From Nitrososphaerota archaeon (GTDB lineage: Archaea > Thermoproteota > Nitrososphaeria > Nitrososphaerales > Gagatemarchaeaceae), in assembly GCA_027887005.1 (NCBI GenBank), contig JAPCJI010000001.1:310001-374000 (forward strand): 64,000 nucleotides of DNA. Direction: 5' to 3'. Numbering within the stretch: position 1 is the first letter of the stretch; each line of letters opens with the position of its first letter. A program made the position numbers and the translations under genes. The notes under the pieces were generated by a model. That model was not told the origin of the DNA. It saw nothing but the letters and a program-made list of their open reading frames with translations, and searched no databases. This document shows positions 51,429 through 59,288 of the stretch, one piece after another.

Positions 51429-52670
51429 TCACGCAAGGCGCCCCTTCCGCACCCCTGCCTTCTTCCTTTCGGCTGAGGTGAGACGAAAGGTCGTCCTGAG
51501 CAACGCCTCTCCCGCCCTCGTGAGCGTCTTTCCGCGCCTCTCCACCATGCGCCGCTGGGTCTCCACGACCGAATCGACCAGCAGTTCTGTCATCTTCCCT
51601 GTCGGGGCCAGGTAGGTAAAGCTGGGAACGTTCGTCCTGGCGAGCCCGGCCAGCTGGCAGCCGGTGCCGAGTGTCTTGCCTGCGTAGACCAGGGTCCCGA
51701 TAGAAAGTTTGCCTAGGTCTCCGACGGCCGGGCCGACCTTCATCATCCCTGAATCCACCTTCTCACCCCCGACCTCTAGTCTGACGTTCCCGTAGGTGTT
51801 CTTCAGGTTGCTGAAGTTGCTCCCTGCGCCGATGTTGACCCATTCGCCGACGTAAGAGTCGCCCACGTAGCCCTGGTGGGCCTTGTTCGTGTGAGCCATC
51901 AATATCGAGTTGTCCACCTGTCCCCCGACCCTGCACCCTTCGAAAATCGAGGTCCCGCCGCCTATCTGGGCGGAGTAGAGCCTGGTCCGCGGACCGATAT
52001 AGCAGGGCCCGGTCACTCGAGAGAAGCTCTCTACCAGTGCCCCTTCTTCGATCATGATCGGCCCCTTCCTGGCGTCGAAGTGGACAAACTCTTCCACCTC
52101 AGCATCCCCATGGAGTCTTAGGTTCGAAGGAGGGCCCCTGAGGGCCGCGTTGGTGGGTAGGGCAGGGGGGTGTTCAAAGTGCTTCGCCTGTTCCGCTATG
52201 GCAAGCCCGTTGCTCTTGACGAGCTCCCAGTAGCCCCTCAGGAGGCTTTCGGAGGGGACGTCGAGCCTCTCGGCTCCCTTCATCGCCTTGGCCACCCCGC
52301 CTCTGGCTAAGACTCCGGGTGGGAGGGAAGAAGCATCATTCCTCGCGGCGACAAGGCGATCCCCCGAGAAGGCAGCAAAGGGCCCCTTCCTCTCAAAGAG
52401 GGACCGGAGCGACCTGCCCGGCCTCGCGAGGGCGTTGACGAATTGAACCTGACCGTGGACCGGTTCGTTGTAGCTGGTCCGGAGCTCCTCGCGGGCGACA
52501 TCGGCCAGGCCCTCCCTCCCCCAGAGATGGTGGCCTGCGGGGTCGGATACCTGCAGGAGGATGGACTCGAGGAGGGTCCTGGTGCCCCAGGCGAGTTGGC
52601 TCGCGTGCCTCATGGCGACCAGCGGGCCGAAGCCTGCCAGCTCGTCGTCTTCGAAAACTACTACGGTCAA
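51429..52670 (-). CDS. GlmU-like sugar nucleotidyltransferase with left-handed beta-helix
   Basis: The 413-residue protein starts with a reduced nucleotidyltransferase-like domain (MTVVVFEDDELAGFGPLVAMRHASQLAWGTRTLLESI) that lacks the usual GxGTRxxP signature of active enzymes. The C-terminal half has hexapeptide repeats of a left-handed beta-helix (about 205-350), resembling GlmU-like acetyltransferases. It may be an acyl- or acetyltransferase on a nucleotide sugar; the first half is perhaps inactive. It lies downstream of a TIM-barrel gene of unknown function and may be co-transcribed with it. Confidence 0.75.
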   Translation of the reverse strand: MTVVVFEDDELAGFGPLVAMRHASQLAWGTRTLLESILLQVSDPAGHHLWGREGLADVAREELRTSYNEPVHGQVQFVNALARPGRSLRSLFERKGPFAAFSGDRLVAARNDASSLPPGVLARGGVAKAMKGAERLDVPSESLLRGYWELVKSNGLAIAEQAKHFEHPPALPTNAALRGPPSNLRLHGDAEVEEFVHFDARKGPIMIEEGALVESFSRVTGPCYIGPRTRLYSAQIGGGTSIFEGCRVGGQVDNSILMAHTNKAHQGYVGDSYVGEWVNIGAGSNFSNLKNTYGNVRLEVGGEKVDSGMMKVGPAVGDLGKLSIGTLVYAGKTLGTGCQLAGLARTNVPSFTYLAPTGKMTELLVDSVVETQRRMVERRGKTLTRAGEALLRTTFRLTSAERKKAGVRKGRLA

Positions 52671-52792
52671 GGCCTAGAGGACCTTACCGAGCTTCTTGAG
52701 GAACGGGTCATTTGCATCATTGCATGACGCCCTGTCCCCGATGTCAATGAACTCCCCCTTTACCTTGACCAGCGAGGACGACTGCTTGGATG

Positions 52793-53512
52793 CTACTGTT
52801 CTTCAGCTGGGTGTCGCCTTGGGCTCAGGCTTGCCAGCTCGTCCTTATACGCTTCGTCAGTCCCTGAAAGAATGCATGGGTCGACGACCAGGCCCTTCAC
52901 TCCGAGGGAGACGACCTTCCCGATGTCAGTAGGGGTGAGCTTCTTCTGAGTCCTAAGAAGAACGGGTTTTGTGGAGAGGTTGGTAATGACCCCTACGGTC
53001 GCAAAGTCTAGGACTGTGAACGGGGTGCCTCTCGCCTGAGGCTGGACCGTGGCAATGTCAATGGCTTCCACGCCCTCCATCCGCGAGAGCTGGCTCACCT
53101 GTTCGAGGATGTAGCCGGTCGAAATCGCGCAGATCTTCTTTACCCGCTCGTCGGAGAGCACAAAGAGCGGCATCAGGTGGGCGTACATCTCGACGAACCC
53201 GAAGGACGTGCCCATGATCCTCTCCCAGTATTCCTCGGTGAGCTGTTTTCCTCCTCCGATGAAGAGGCCGCAGGGGACCGAGACTGTTGAGATCACGTCC
53301 TTGATGTAGGCGTCGTGCAGGTCGTAGCTACCGTAATGGCTCGGGGATGAGGACTCGTCTCCGTCTACGTTCATCATGATCGCATCGGCGCCCGCCTCCT
53401 CTGCCCTTGCAGCCAGCGAGGAGCTGTTCTTCGGCAGACTCGCAAGGAAAGAGTACTCGCGGTCGCGGGCTATGACTTCCAGTGGCCTTCGCAGCTGCGG
53501 AACGGACTCCAT
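52793..53512 (-). CDS. TIM-barrel-like protein of unknown function
   Basis: The 239-residue protein has the alternating beta-strand/helix pattern of a TIM barrel. Visible strands include YSFLASLPKN (about 20), AGADAIMMNVDGD (about 39), VPCGLFIGGGKQ (about 79), KICAISTGYI (about 126), GVEAIDIATVQPQ (about 145) and GVKGLVVDPCILSG (about 210), and the C-terminal strand-loop could bind phosphate. I recognise no family. It is linked to the GlmU-like gene. Confidence 0.6.
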   Translation of the reverse strand: MESVPQLRRPLEVIARDREYSFLASLPKNSSSLAARAEEAGADAIMMNVDGDESSSPSHYGSYDLHDAYIKDVISTVSVPCGLFIGGGKQLTEEYWERIMGTSFGFVEMYAHLMPLFVLSDERVKKICAISTGYILEQVSQLSRMEGVEAIDIATVQPQARGTPFTVLDFATVGVITNLSTKPVLLRTQKKLTPTDIGKVVSLGVKGLVVDPCILSGTDEAYKDELASLSPRRHPAEEQ

Positions 53513-53618
53513 TCTGCTTCTGAACCAAGGTAGCGTCTCCTGCTTACAAGAGAAGTGCTCAAATGTGGTTTATTGTGTGATTAACTAACTTACATCACGA
53601 GGCCGGCTTCAGGGCCGC

Positions 53619-54500
53619 CTAGGTCCAGACTGCGACGCCGAGCGCGATGAAGATGAGCGTAAGGTAGGGGCTTGTTATCTTGAATAGAGTCCAGGCCGTC
53701 TCGCGCTTCCTGTCGACTGCCAGTTTCGCGCTGTAGGCCAGCACTATCGCGCCCAGGAAGACCGCCGAGGCCGCGTAAATGACGCTCGGCCGAAGGAAGA
53801 CGAGGGCGAGTGAAAAGACCCCGAGCAACGCGGACGTGCCCGCCACACAGACGGACGCGACCCTGTCGCCGAACACGACGGGGAGCATGGGTACCTTCGC
53901 GGCTTCGTAGTCGGCTCTGCTGAAGATGGCAAGGCTCCAGATGTGGGTCGGTATCCAGACCATAACCAGTGCGGACATGTAAAGGGCGATGGGAGAGAGG
54001 GGGTTTGAACCGGGGACAGCAGCATAACCGACGAGCACGGGCATTCCTCCTGAGAAGCCTCCGAGGATTATGTTGAGCCAGCTCCTGCGTTTCAGGAGCA
54101 AGGAGTAGACCACGACGTTGTCCAGGAGGCCGATCAGCATGAACGTTGCCGAAGCCTCGTTGATCAGAAGGAGGGGGATCAGAACGGAGAGGCTGGCCAT
54201 GGTCAGGCCGTAGACCAGGGCGTTCCTCGGGAGGATCTCTCCGCTCGGTATCGGCCTGTTCATAGTCCGTTTCATCATCTTGTCGATGTCCCTATCGTGG
54301 TAATTGGTCAGCACGTCTGCTGAAGCGCTCCCAAGGGTCAGGGCGACGAAGCAGACCAGGATGAGTGAGGGCGAGATGACCGCCCCGACGGTCTCCTTGT
54401 AGGACACGAGCATTGCGATAATACCGGTGAAGACCAGGAGACCCCATATCCGCGGCTTTGTCAACCGCCAGTAGTTCTCGATGGTCCGCGTGAGAGGCAA
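53619..54500 (-). CDS. ctaB: Protoheme IX farnesyltransferase (heme O synthase)
   Basis: The 293-residue UbiA-family prenyltransferase makes heme O from protoheme. It has eight to nine membrane segments and the two Asp-rich sites: NYHDRDIDKMMKRTMNRP (about 66-83) with DxxxD, and the second site in SRADYEAAKVPMLPVVFGD. Its presence implies a heme-copper terminal oxidase of a or o type elsewhere in the genome. TTG start; a TATA element (GTTTTAACC near 54522-54530) is 27 bases upstream, so the mRNA is leaderless. Confidence 0.94.
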   Translation of the reverse strand: MPLTRTIENYWRLTKPRIWGLLVFTGIIAMLVSYKETVGAVISPSLILVCFVALTLGSASADVLTNYHDRDIDKMMKRTMNRPIPSGEILPRNALVYGLTMASLSVLIPLLLINEASATFMLIGLLDNVVVYSLLLKRRSWLNIILGGFSGGMPVLVGYAAVPGSNPLSPIALYMSALVMVWIPTHIWSLAIFSRADYEAAKVPMLPVVFGDRVASVCVAGTSALLGVFSLALVFLRPSVIYAASAVFLGAIVLAYSAKLAVDRKRETAWTLFKITSPYLTLIFIALGVAVWT

Positions 54501-54553
54501 GGTTCGAACGCGTTCCAGCGAGGGTTAAAACGTTAGCGTACGTCTTCCAAAAC

Positions 54554-54562
54554 CGTAAATAG
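54554..54562 (+). promoter_or_regulatory. TATA box of the tatA gene
   Basis: CGTAAATAG lies 30 bases before the TTG at 54588 and only 18 before the other in-frame TTG at 54576, favouring the later start. Confidence 0.5.
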
Positions 54563-54587
54563 GCCGACCGAGCGGTTGGAACCAGCC

Positions 54588-54875
54588 TTGGCCTTTGGAG
54601 ACCCGCTTCAAATAATCGTTATCGGAATAATCGTGGTAGTCATCTTCCTTTGGGGGCCGCAGAAGATCCCCGACCTTGCAAGGGCGATGGGACGGGCAAA
54701 GAAGGAGTTCGACGATGCCTCCAAGGAAGGCTCCACCCCGACGCACACTGGCCAGGACATGACAGCGGACCAGGCATTGCTGGAAGCAGCCAGCAGACTG
54801 GGAATCTTCACCGAGGGCAAGACACGGGCTCAGATTTCGCAGGAAATCGTCGAGCGAGCCAGGTCTCGAGCCTGA
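54588..54875 (+). CDS. tatA: Twin-arginine translocase subunit TatA/E
   Basis: The 95-residue protein has the TatA/Hcf106 build: a short N-terminal transmembrane helix (PLQIIVIGIIVVVIFLWG), a conserved GPQKIPDLARAMGRAKKEFDDA hinge and amphipathic helix, and a polar tail of about 45 residues. TatA polymerises to form the pore for folded proteins. No tatC is nearby. The frame also allows TTG 54576; the TATA distance favours 54588. Confidence 0.9.
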   Translation: MAFGDPLQIIVIGIIVVVIFLWGPQKIPDLARAMGRAKKEFDDASKEGSTPTHTGQDMTADQALLEAASRLGIFTEGKTRAQISQEIVERARSRA

Positions 54876-54956
54876 CCCAATCGGGGACTAGCTCAGAAGC
54901 CTCATCAGCGCGTCGGACTGGGCCCATAGTGTTGCTCCAGAGGAGGCTTTTCTTCG

Positions 54957-55160
54957 TCAGGAAGGTGGTCGGTGACGCAGTTTCTCATCATTGCCCTGGT
55001 CCCTCAGTCTTCGCAGGGTGATTTCCTGTTCGGTGACGTAGAGAACAATCTCGTCCTTCTCCTTCCATCCAAAACCTTCGACGACTGGTTGGGGGACCGT
55101 AATCCTAAGGCTGTTCCCGGTCTTGCCCAGCTTGACCCGGAAGATAACGGGCACAGGCAT
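54957..55160 (-). CDS. AbrB/SpoVT-like small DNA-binding protein
   Basis: The 67-residue protein has the swapped-hairpin pattern FRVKLGKTGNSLRITVPQPVVEGFGWKEKDEIVLYV (about 7-42), typical of AbrB/MazE-type DNA-binding domains, which dimerise and bind DNA or act as antitoxins. No toxin-type neighbour is seen. A TATA element (TTTATATTT, near 55171-55179) precedes the ATG by about 15 bases, so the GTG at 55154 could also be the true start. Confidence 0.78.
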   Translation of the reverse strand: MPVPVIFRVKLGKTGNSLRITVPQPVVEGFGWKEKDEIVLYVTEQEITLRRLRDQGNDEKLRHRPPS

Positions 55161-55330
55161 GGCCGATTCTAACGCAAATATAAACCTCGGTTATGTCAAT
55201 AGAACAGACAGCCTGGGTCAAGGAGCGCAACCCATAGCCGATATCAATGCATGTTAGTATCTGCGTAATAACATGGGCTCTCTTCTCAAAACGCAACCGA
55301 TCCTGGCGCGACGCTTTAGGTGGGAGGACA

Positions 55331-55720
55331 TTGGGGTGGAGATTTACAACCTGGAGAGCGGAATGGGGGACGAGGGTTCTGGAGAATCCTGACTCCTTTC
55401 AGAGAGTACTGGATGCGCTAATCGAAAACGCCGTAGGCATGATGAATCATCCTGTACACCCAAACGTCGACCCCAAGTCGGGATTGGCGCGCAGAGATGA
55501 CGGCGAGCTCATGGAGAGCGCTTCGCGCGTGACTTTCATCCTCAATGCGCCCGGCTATTGGCAGGAGGACCTGCATGTCTCCGTCTCCGCCGACGAGGTC
55601 GAGGTAAGGGGGCCTGACTTCGTTGTCAGGAAGCGATTCCTCCCGGATGTGGACCCCGCGAGCGTCGAGAAGAGCTACACGAATGGAATCCTTGAAATCC
55701 GGCTGAAAAAGCTGGACTAG
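55331..55720 (+). CDS. Hsp20/alpha-crystallin-like protein, N-terminus probably disrupted by a frameshift
   Basis: The C-terminal half (about 65 residues) resembles an Hsp20/CS-type beta-sandwich with FILNAPGYWQEDLHVSVSADEVEVRGPDFVVRKRFLPD and VEKSYTNGILEIRLKK. The ATG start at 55247 would add an Arg/Trp-rich stretch unlike the family. A GTG at 55336 begins VEIYNLESGMG in another frame, and removing one base in the run GGGGG at 55365-55369 would join it to the remaining frame (RVLENPDSFQRVLD). The current sequence therefore probably has a one-base frameshift or an alternative start; TTG 55331 is used as a compromise. Confidence 0.6.
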   Translation: MGWRFTTWRAEWGTRVLENPDSFQRVLDALIENAVGMMNHPVHPNVDPKSGLARRDDGELMESASRVTFILNAPGYWQEDLHVSVSADEVEVRGPDFVVRKRFLPDVDPASVEKSYTNGILEIRLKKLD

Positions 55721-55776
55721 ACTCGTCCTCGACAGCAAGAGCGGGATTTAACTACCAGGAAGGATTCATGTCCTTG

Positions 55777-56271
55777 ATGAGCAATCTTGCCAATCGGAGG
55801 CGACTTGCTGCGACCGAAGGGTTCGACGCCATCTTCGAGATGGTGAAGTCGGCCACCGAGTTGAGCCTCGGGATGCACAGAGCGGGCCTGACGCTGGTTC
55901 TCGGAGACATCCCAAACTCGGTGGGGGCGTACCACGAGATGGGGTCGAATGCCATAGTCATGAACAGAAACCTGCTGAGGATAGTGCAGAAGCTGTCTAG
56001 GTCGGGGGTGAAGAGGAACTCCTACGTCTTCATGATACTGCTCCATGAATACCTGCACAGCCTTGGCTACACCGACGACAGGCAGGTCAGGAACCTTAGC
56101 AGGCAGATCGCAAGCGAGTACTTCGGCGGGAAGCATCCTGCAGGGGAGATGGCTGTCATGCCGCTGAACAAGTTCTTCCCTGACCTCGGGAAATACGCAG
56201 TGTTCAGGGACAAGGGCGAGTACGAGACTATCAGAAAATTCGACAGCTCGAGCACCCCCTACATCGGGTAG
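55777..56271 (+). CDS. Small zinc metalloprotease (HExxH, minigluzincin-like)
   Basis: The 164-residue protein has the zinc motif LHEYLHSLGYTDD (HExxH, about residue 92) and lies in an all-helical fold with the RQIASEYFGGKHPAG segment behind it where a third ligand might sit. It lacks a signal peptide, so it is probably cytosolic. Small proteases of this build occur in archaea and Thaumarchaeota without known substrates. ATG 55768 and 55777 are both possible; the TATA-like GATTTAAC near 55745 favours the second. Confidence 0.75.
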   Translation: MSNLANRRRLAATEGFDAIFEMVKSATELSLGMHRAGLTLVLGDIPNSVGAYHEMGSNAIVMNRNLLRIVQKLSRSGVKRNSYVFMILLHEYLHSLGYTDDRQVRNLSRQIASEYFGGKHPAGEMAVMPLNKFFPDLGKYAVFRDKGEYETIRKFDSSSTPYIG

Positions 56272-56278
56272 TAGAATC

Positions 56279-56288
56279 CGTAAATACG
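56279..56288 (+). promoter_or_regulatory. TATA box of the anion-type ABC transporter operon
   Basis: CGTAAATACG is centred about 36 bases before the GTG start at 56320, leaving a short leader. Confidence 0.45.
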
Positions 56289-56319
56289 CCAGCGCGTCGC
56301 GCCGCCCTTCGAAGCCTCA

Positions 56320-57921
56320 GTGTCTCTTGAATTTGGCCTCATCGCCCTAGACGTAGTTGCATCCTGGCTGAGGATGATGGTCGCCCTCGGCCTGAGCATC
56401 GTTTTCGCACTTGCCGTTGGCATCGCTGCGGGAAGGAACAGAAGGGCTGAATCGATTATTCTGCCACTCTTGGACATTTTCCAGTCGATCCCCATACTAG
56501 GATTCTTCCCTTTCATAGTGTTTGGAATCTACGGGGTTCTTCCAAACGCAGTGGGCGCAAACCTCGCCGTCGTTCTCCTGATCTTCACAAGCATGTCCTG
56601 GAACATTGCGTTCGGTGTCTACGAGGCTGTCAAGGCAGTACCCCAGGACTTCGCCGATCTCCTCAGCCTGACCAATTCGAGCCTCTGGCAGAGGATGAGG
56701 TCGATGTACATCCCGGCTTCCATGAGCCGGATAGCATACAACACGCAGACCTCCTGGGCCGTAGGGCTGTTCTTTCTTGTAGCCAGTGAAATAATATCCT
56801 ACGGCACCTCGACGGTCCCTGTCTCGTACGGCATAGGGGTCGCAGTGCAACAGTTCTCCAGCACCATTCCCTTCGACACTGCGAATTATTCGCTGTTGAT
56901 CGCCGAGATCATCGCGGCCGTAATCATCTGGAGGTACTTGTTCATCAGGGAATTCGCCCTTTGGTCGGAGAAATACAAGATGATGGAGGAACCACGGGAG
57001 ATGCACAGAGACCCGATCATGAAAGTCTACTCCTGGGTCAACCAAAGAAGCATCTCGAAGCTCTTTCTTCTAACTCAGGGGCGGGGGGTCACCAGGTTCA
57101 CGTCTACAATCTCGAGGTTCAGGAAGGGATTGAAGTATGCGATACTCATTTTCCTCGGATTCTTCCTTGCCCTGATCGTAAGCGTGATCATGAGCTCAGG
57201 AGGGCTGAACATCGGAAACCTGCCGAGTCTGGCGACCATATTTTCAGATGAGGGCTCTGTCCTTTACGCCCTGGGCGCTTCGTTCCTCAGAGTCTGGTAT
57301 GTCTACGCGCTCTGCGTCGCCATCGGATTGCCCTTGGGAATCGTCATATCACTGAACTTCAAATTGTATGACTCGGTCTCCCCTATTCTGGAAATCATCT
57401 CCTCCATACCCGCCCCCCTTCTCTTGCCGGCCATCGTACTGATACCCGTGATCGGAGGGATCCCCGAAGCTGTCAGCACCATCATCATAATGCTCGCAAT
57501 AATCTGGTATGTCATCTTCAATGTAATGGCGGGGGTGAGGACACTGCCAGCGGATCTCAAGGACCTGCCGCACGTCTTCAAGACCGGCCGAGTCTCTGCC
57601 TGGCGGAACGTATATCTGCCCGGAGCGATCACAGGTTTCGTTACAGGCTCAATCACCGCGATAGGCGGAGCCTGGAACGCACTAATAATCTCGGAATACT
57701 TCACGGTGACCGACCCAGCAACCGGGATCACTCGAGTCCTGACCCAGGTCCCTACTGGAATAGGCAAGACCATCGACCTCGCAACATCGGCAAAGCCAGC
57801 AGACAACCTCACCCTGGCTCTCGCCGTCATGTCGATGACCGTCTTGATAGTCGCGTTCAACCTGACGGTGTGGAGGAGGATTTACCACCATGCTACGAAG
57901 CGTTACACGTATAACCGCTAG
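56320..57921 (+). CDS. ABC transporter permease, duplicated (anion/NitT-TauT type)
   Basis: The 533-residue protein contains two BPD_transp_1 permease halves fused in one chain (about 1-230 and 265-533), each with about five to six helices. Both coupling loops are present: EAVKAVPQDFADLLSLTNSSLWQRM (about 106) and AGVRTLPADLKDLPHVFKTGRVSAW (about 405). This duplicated form is known in archaea as a putative anion transport permease (COG4986-like). Unusually, no substrate-binding protein is encoded alongside it. The ATPase gene follows 18 bases later. Confidence 0.9.
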   Translation: MSLEFGLIALDVVASWLRMMVALGLSIVFALAVGIAAGRNRRAESIILPLLDIFQSIPILGFFPFIVFGIYGVLPNAVGANLAVVLLIFTSMSWNIAFGVYEAVKAVPQDFADLLSLTNSSLWQRMRSMYIPASMSRIAYNTQTSWAVGLFFLVASEIISYGTSTVPVSYGIGVAVQQFSSTIPFDTANYSLLIAEIIAAVIIWRYLFIREFALWSEKYKMMEEPREMHRDPIMKVYSWVNQRSISKLFLLTQGRGVTRFTSTISRFRKGLKYAILIFLGFFLALIVSVIMSSGGLNIGNLPSLATIFSDEGSVLYALGASFLRVWYVYALCVAIGLPLGIVISLNFKLYDSVSPILEIISSIPAPLLLPAIVLIPVIGGIPEAVSTIIIMLAIIWYVIFNVMAGVRTLPADLKDLPHVFKTGRVSAWRNVYLPGAITGFVTGSITAIGGAWNALIISEYFTVTDPATGITRVLTQVPTGIGKTIDLATSAKPADNLTLALAVMSMTVLIVAFNLTVWRRIYHHATKRYTYNR

Positions 57922-57939
57922 GAAGAGCGGGGGAACCTA

Positions 57940-58725
57940 ATGTCAAAAGGACCACTTCAACTCACAACTGGCCAGACCGTTGTCACCGTGAACCATGTCA
58001 GCCTGGATTACCACAAGGAGAAGGAGCCACTGCCAGTACTGGTGGACATCAGCTTCACGGCGGGGAAGGACGAGTTCGTCATGATCACTGGGCCGTCAGG
58101 ATGCGGCAAATCTACCCTCCTTAGGATCATCGGAGGGCTAAGCAAACCGACCTCGGGGGCGGTGAAAGTGATGGATTCTGAAGTGACCGGTCCGCGCAGC
58201 GAACTTACACTCGTCTTCCAGAACTTCGTCCTGCTACCCTGGAGGACGGCTCTGGAAAACGTGCTCTTTGGCCTCAGCTCACGCCGCGACCTCACGGACG
58301 AGCAGAAGAAGGCGAAGGCCGAAAAGGCTCTCGAGAACGCCGGGCTGATGGGCTTTGAGAACGTCTATCCGGGTGAACTCTCAGGTGGCATGAAGCAGCG
58401 GGTGGGCGTGGCCAGGGCCCTCGCGACAGACCCGCAGGTCCTGCTCATGGACGAGCCGTTCAGCTCCCTGGACGACCTCACTGCTGAAAGGCTAAGGAAA
58501 GAGATCTACTCCCTCTTGATCAATCCGACAACTTCGGTTCAGACTGTGATAATGGTGAGCCACAACGTGGAGGAGATCATCGAGCTTGCGGACAAGGTGA
58601 TCGTCCTGTCTTCGCGTCCTGGCCATGTGGTGGGAGAACTGAAGATCGACCTTCCGAGGCCTAGGAACAAGAAATCAGAGGAGTTCTTCGCACTTGTGGA
58701 CAAGGTGTACTCCCTCCTATCATGA
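57940..58725 (+). CDS. ABC transporter ATP-binding protein (NitT/TauT type)
   Basis: The 261-residue ATPase has Walker A GPSGCGKST (about 50), the Q-loop FQNFVLLPW (about 94), the signature LSGGMKQRVGV (about 146), Walker B LLMDEPFSSLDD (about 165) and the switch His in VSHNVEE (about 206). It belongs to the group energising nitrate, taurine or aliphatic sulfonate uptake. It pairs with the duplicated permease directly upstream. The ligand is unknown. Confidence 0.92.
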   Translation: MSKGPLQLTTGQTVVTVNHVSLDYHKEKEPLPVLVDISFTAGKDEFVMITGPSGCGKSTLLRIIGGLSKPTSGAVKVMDSEVTGPRSELTLVFQNFVLLPWRTALENVLFGLSSRRDLTDEQKKAKAEKALENAGLMGFENVYPGELSGGMKQRVGVARALATDPQVLLMDEPFSSLDDLTAERLRKEIYSLLINPTTSVQTVIMVSHNVEEIIELADKVIVLSSRPGHVVGELKIDLPRPRNKKSEEFFALVDKVYSLLS

Positions 58726-58778
58726 CTCGAGATTGTCTTCTTAAGTCGTGGTCTGGCGCCCCGGGAGCGGACAACTAA

Positions 58779-59288
58779 TTGGCCGAACCTCGAAGGCCTT
58801 TGCCGGTCGCGCTCGTGATGCCGGGGAACGTGAGGGCTGGCCAGGTCATCAGCCTGGTGGAAGTGGCTGGGAGCCTCGGCGCAAAGGTCGACGCGCCTCG
58901 CCTCGCTGACGAACTCGGTGCGGACATAGGGGTCCTGCTCCCCATACTAGACACAGCGGAGATGCTCGGCCTGACGAGGACGGAGAAAGGCGTGGTGTAT
59001 CTGACCGAGCTCGGGCACAGGTTCCAGAAGACTTCGACGAACAAAGTACGGATGCTGAAGGACCGGCTGGCGGCGATTGAGCCCTTCCGCACTGCGCTGG
59101 ACCTTGCGTCGAGAGAGAGATATGTGACAGCGGGGTTGGTAACGGACTCGCTCCTGGAAATAGGCATCAAGTGGCACTACCAGCCCGAGCTGAACGAAGC
59201 GCTGATCAAAGCCCTCCTGATCCACTGGGCCATATACGGCGGCCTGCTCAGGTACGACGGGAAGACCGGGAAGTTCCAGAAGGCCTAG
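58779..59288 (+). CDS. Stand-alone AAA-associated C-terminal domain (AAA_assoc_C) protein
   Basis: The 169-residue helical protein resembles the domain found fused C-terminally to NitT/TauT-type ABC ATPases in archaea. An N-terminal winged-helix-like part has LVEVAGSLGAKVDAPRLADELG (about 26-47) and EMLGLTRTEKGVVYLTELGHRF (about 65-86); the C-terminal helices include LIKALLIHWAIYGGLL. Here it is a separate gene, with its own TATA-like TTCTTAAGTC at 58736-58745, 50 bases after the ATPase gene. It may sense ligand or control the transporter. The 3' end overlaps the amidohydrolase by four bases. Confidence 0.78.
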   Translation: MAEPRRPLPVALVMPGNVRAGQVISLVEVAGSLGAKVDAPRLADELGADIGVLLPILDTAEMLGLTRTEKGVVYLTELGHRFQKTSTNKVRMLKDRLAAIEPFRTALDLASRERYVTAGLVTDSLLEIGIKWHYQPELNEALIKALLIHWAIYGGLLRYDGKTGKFQKA

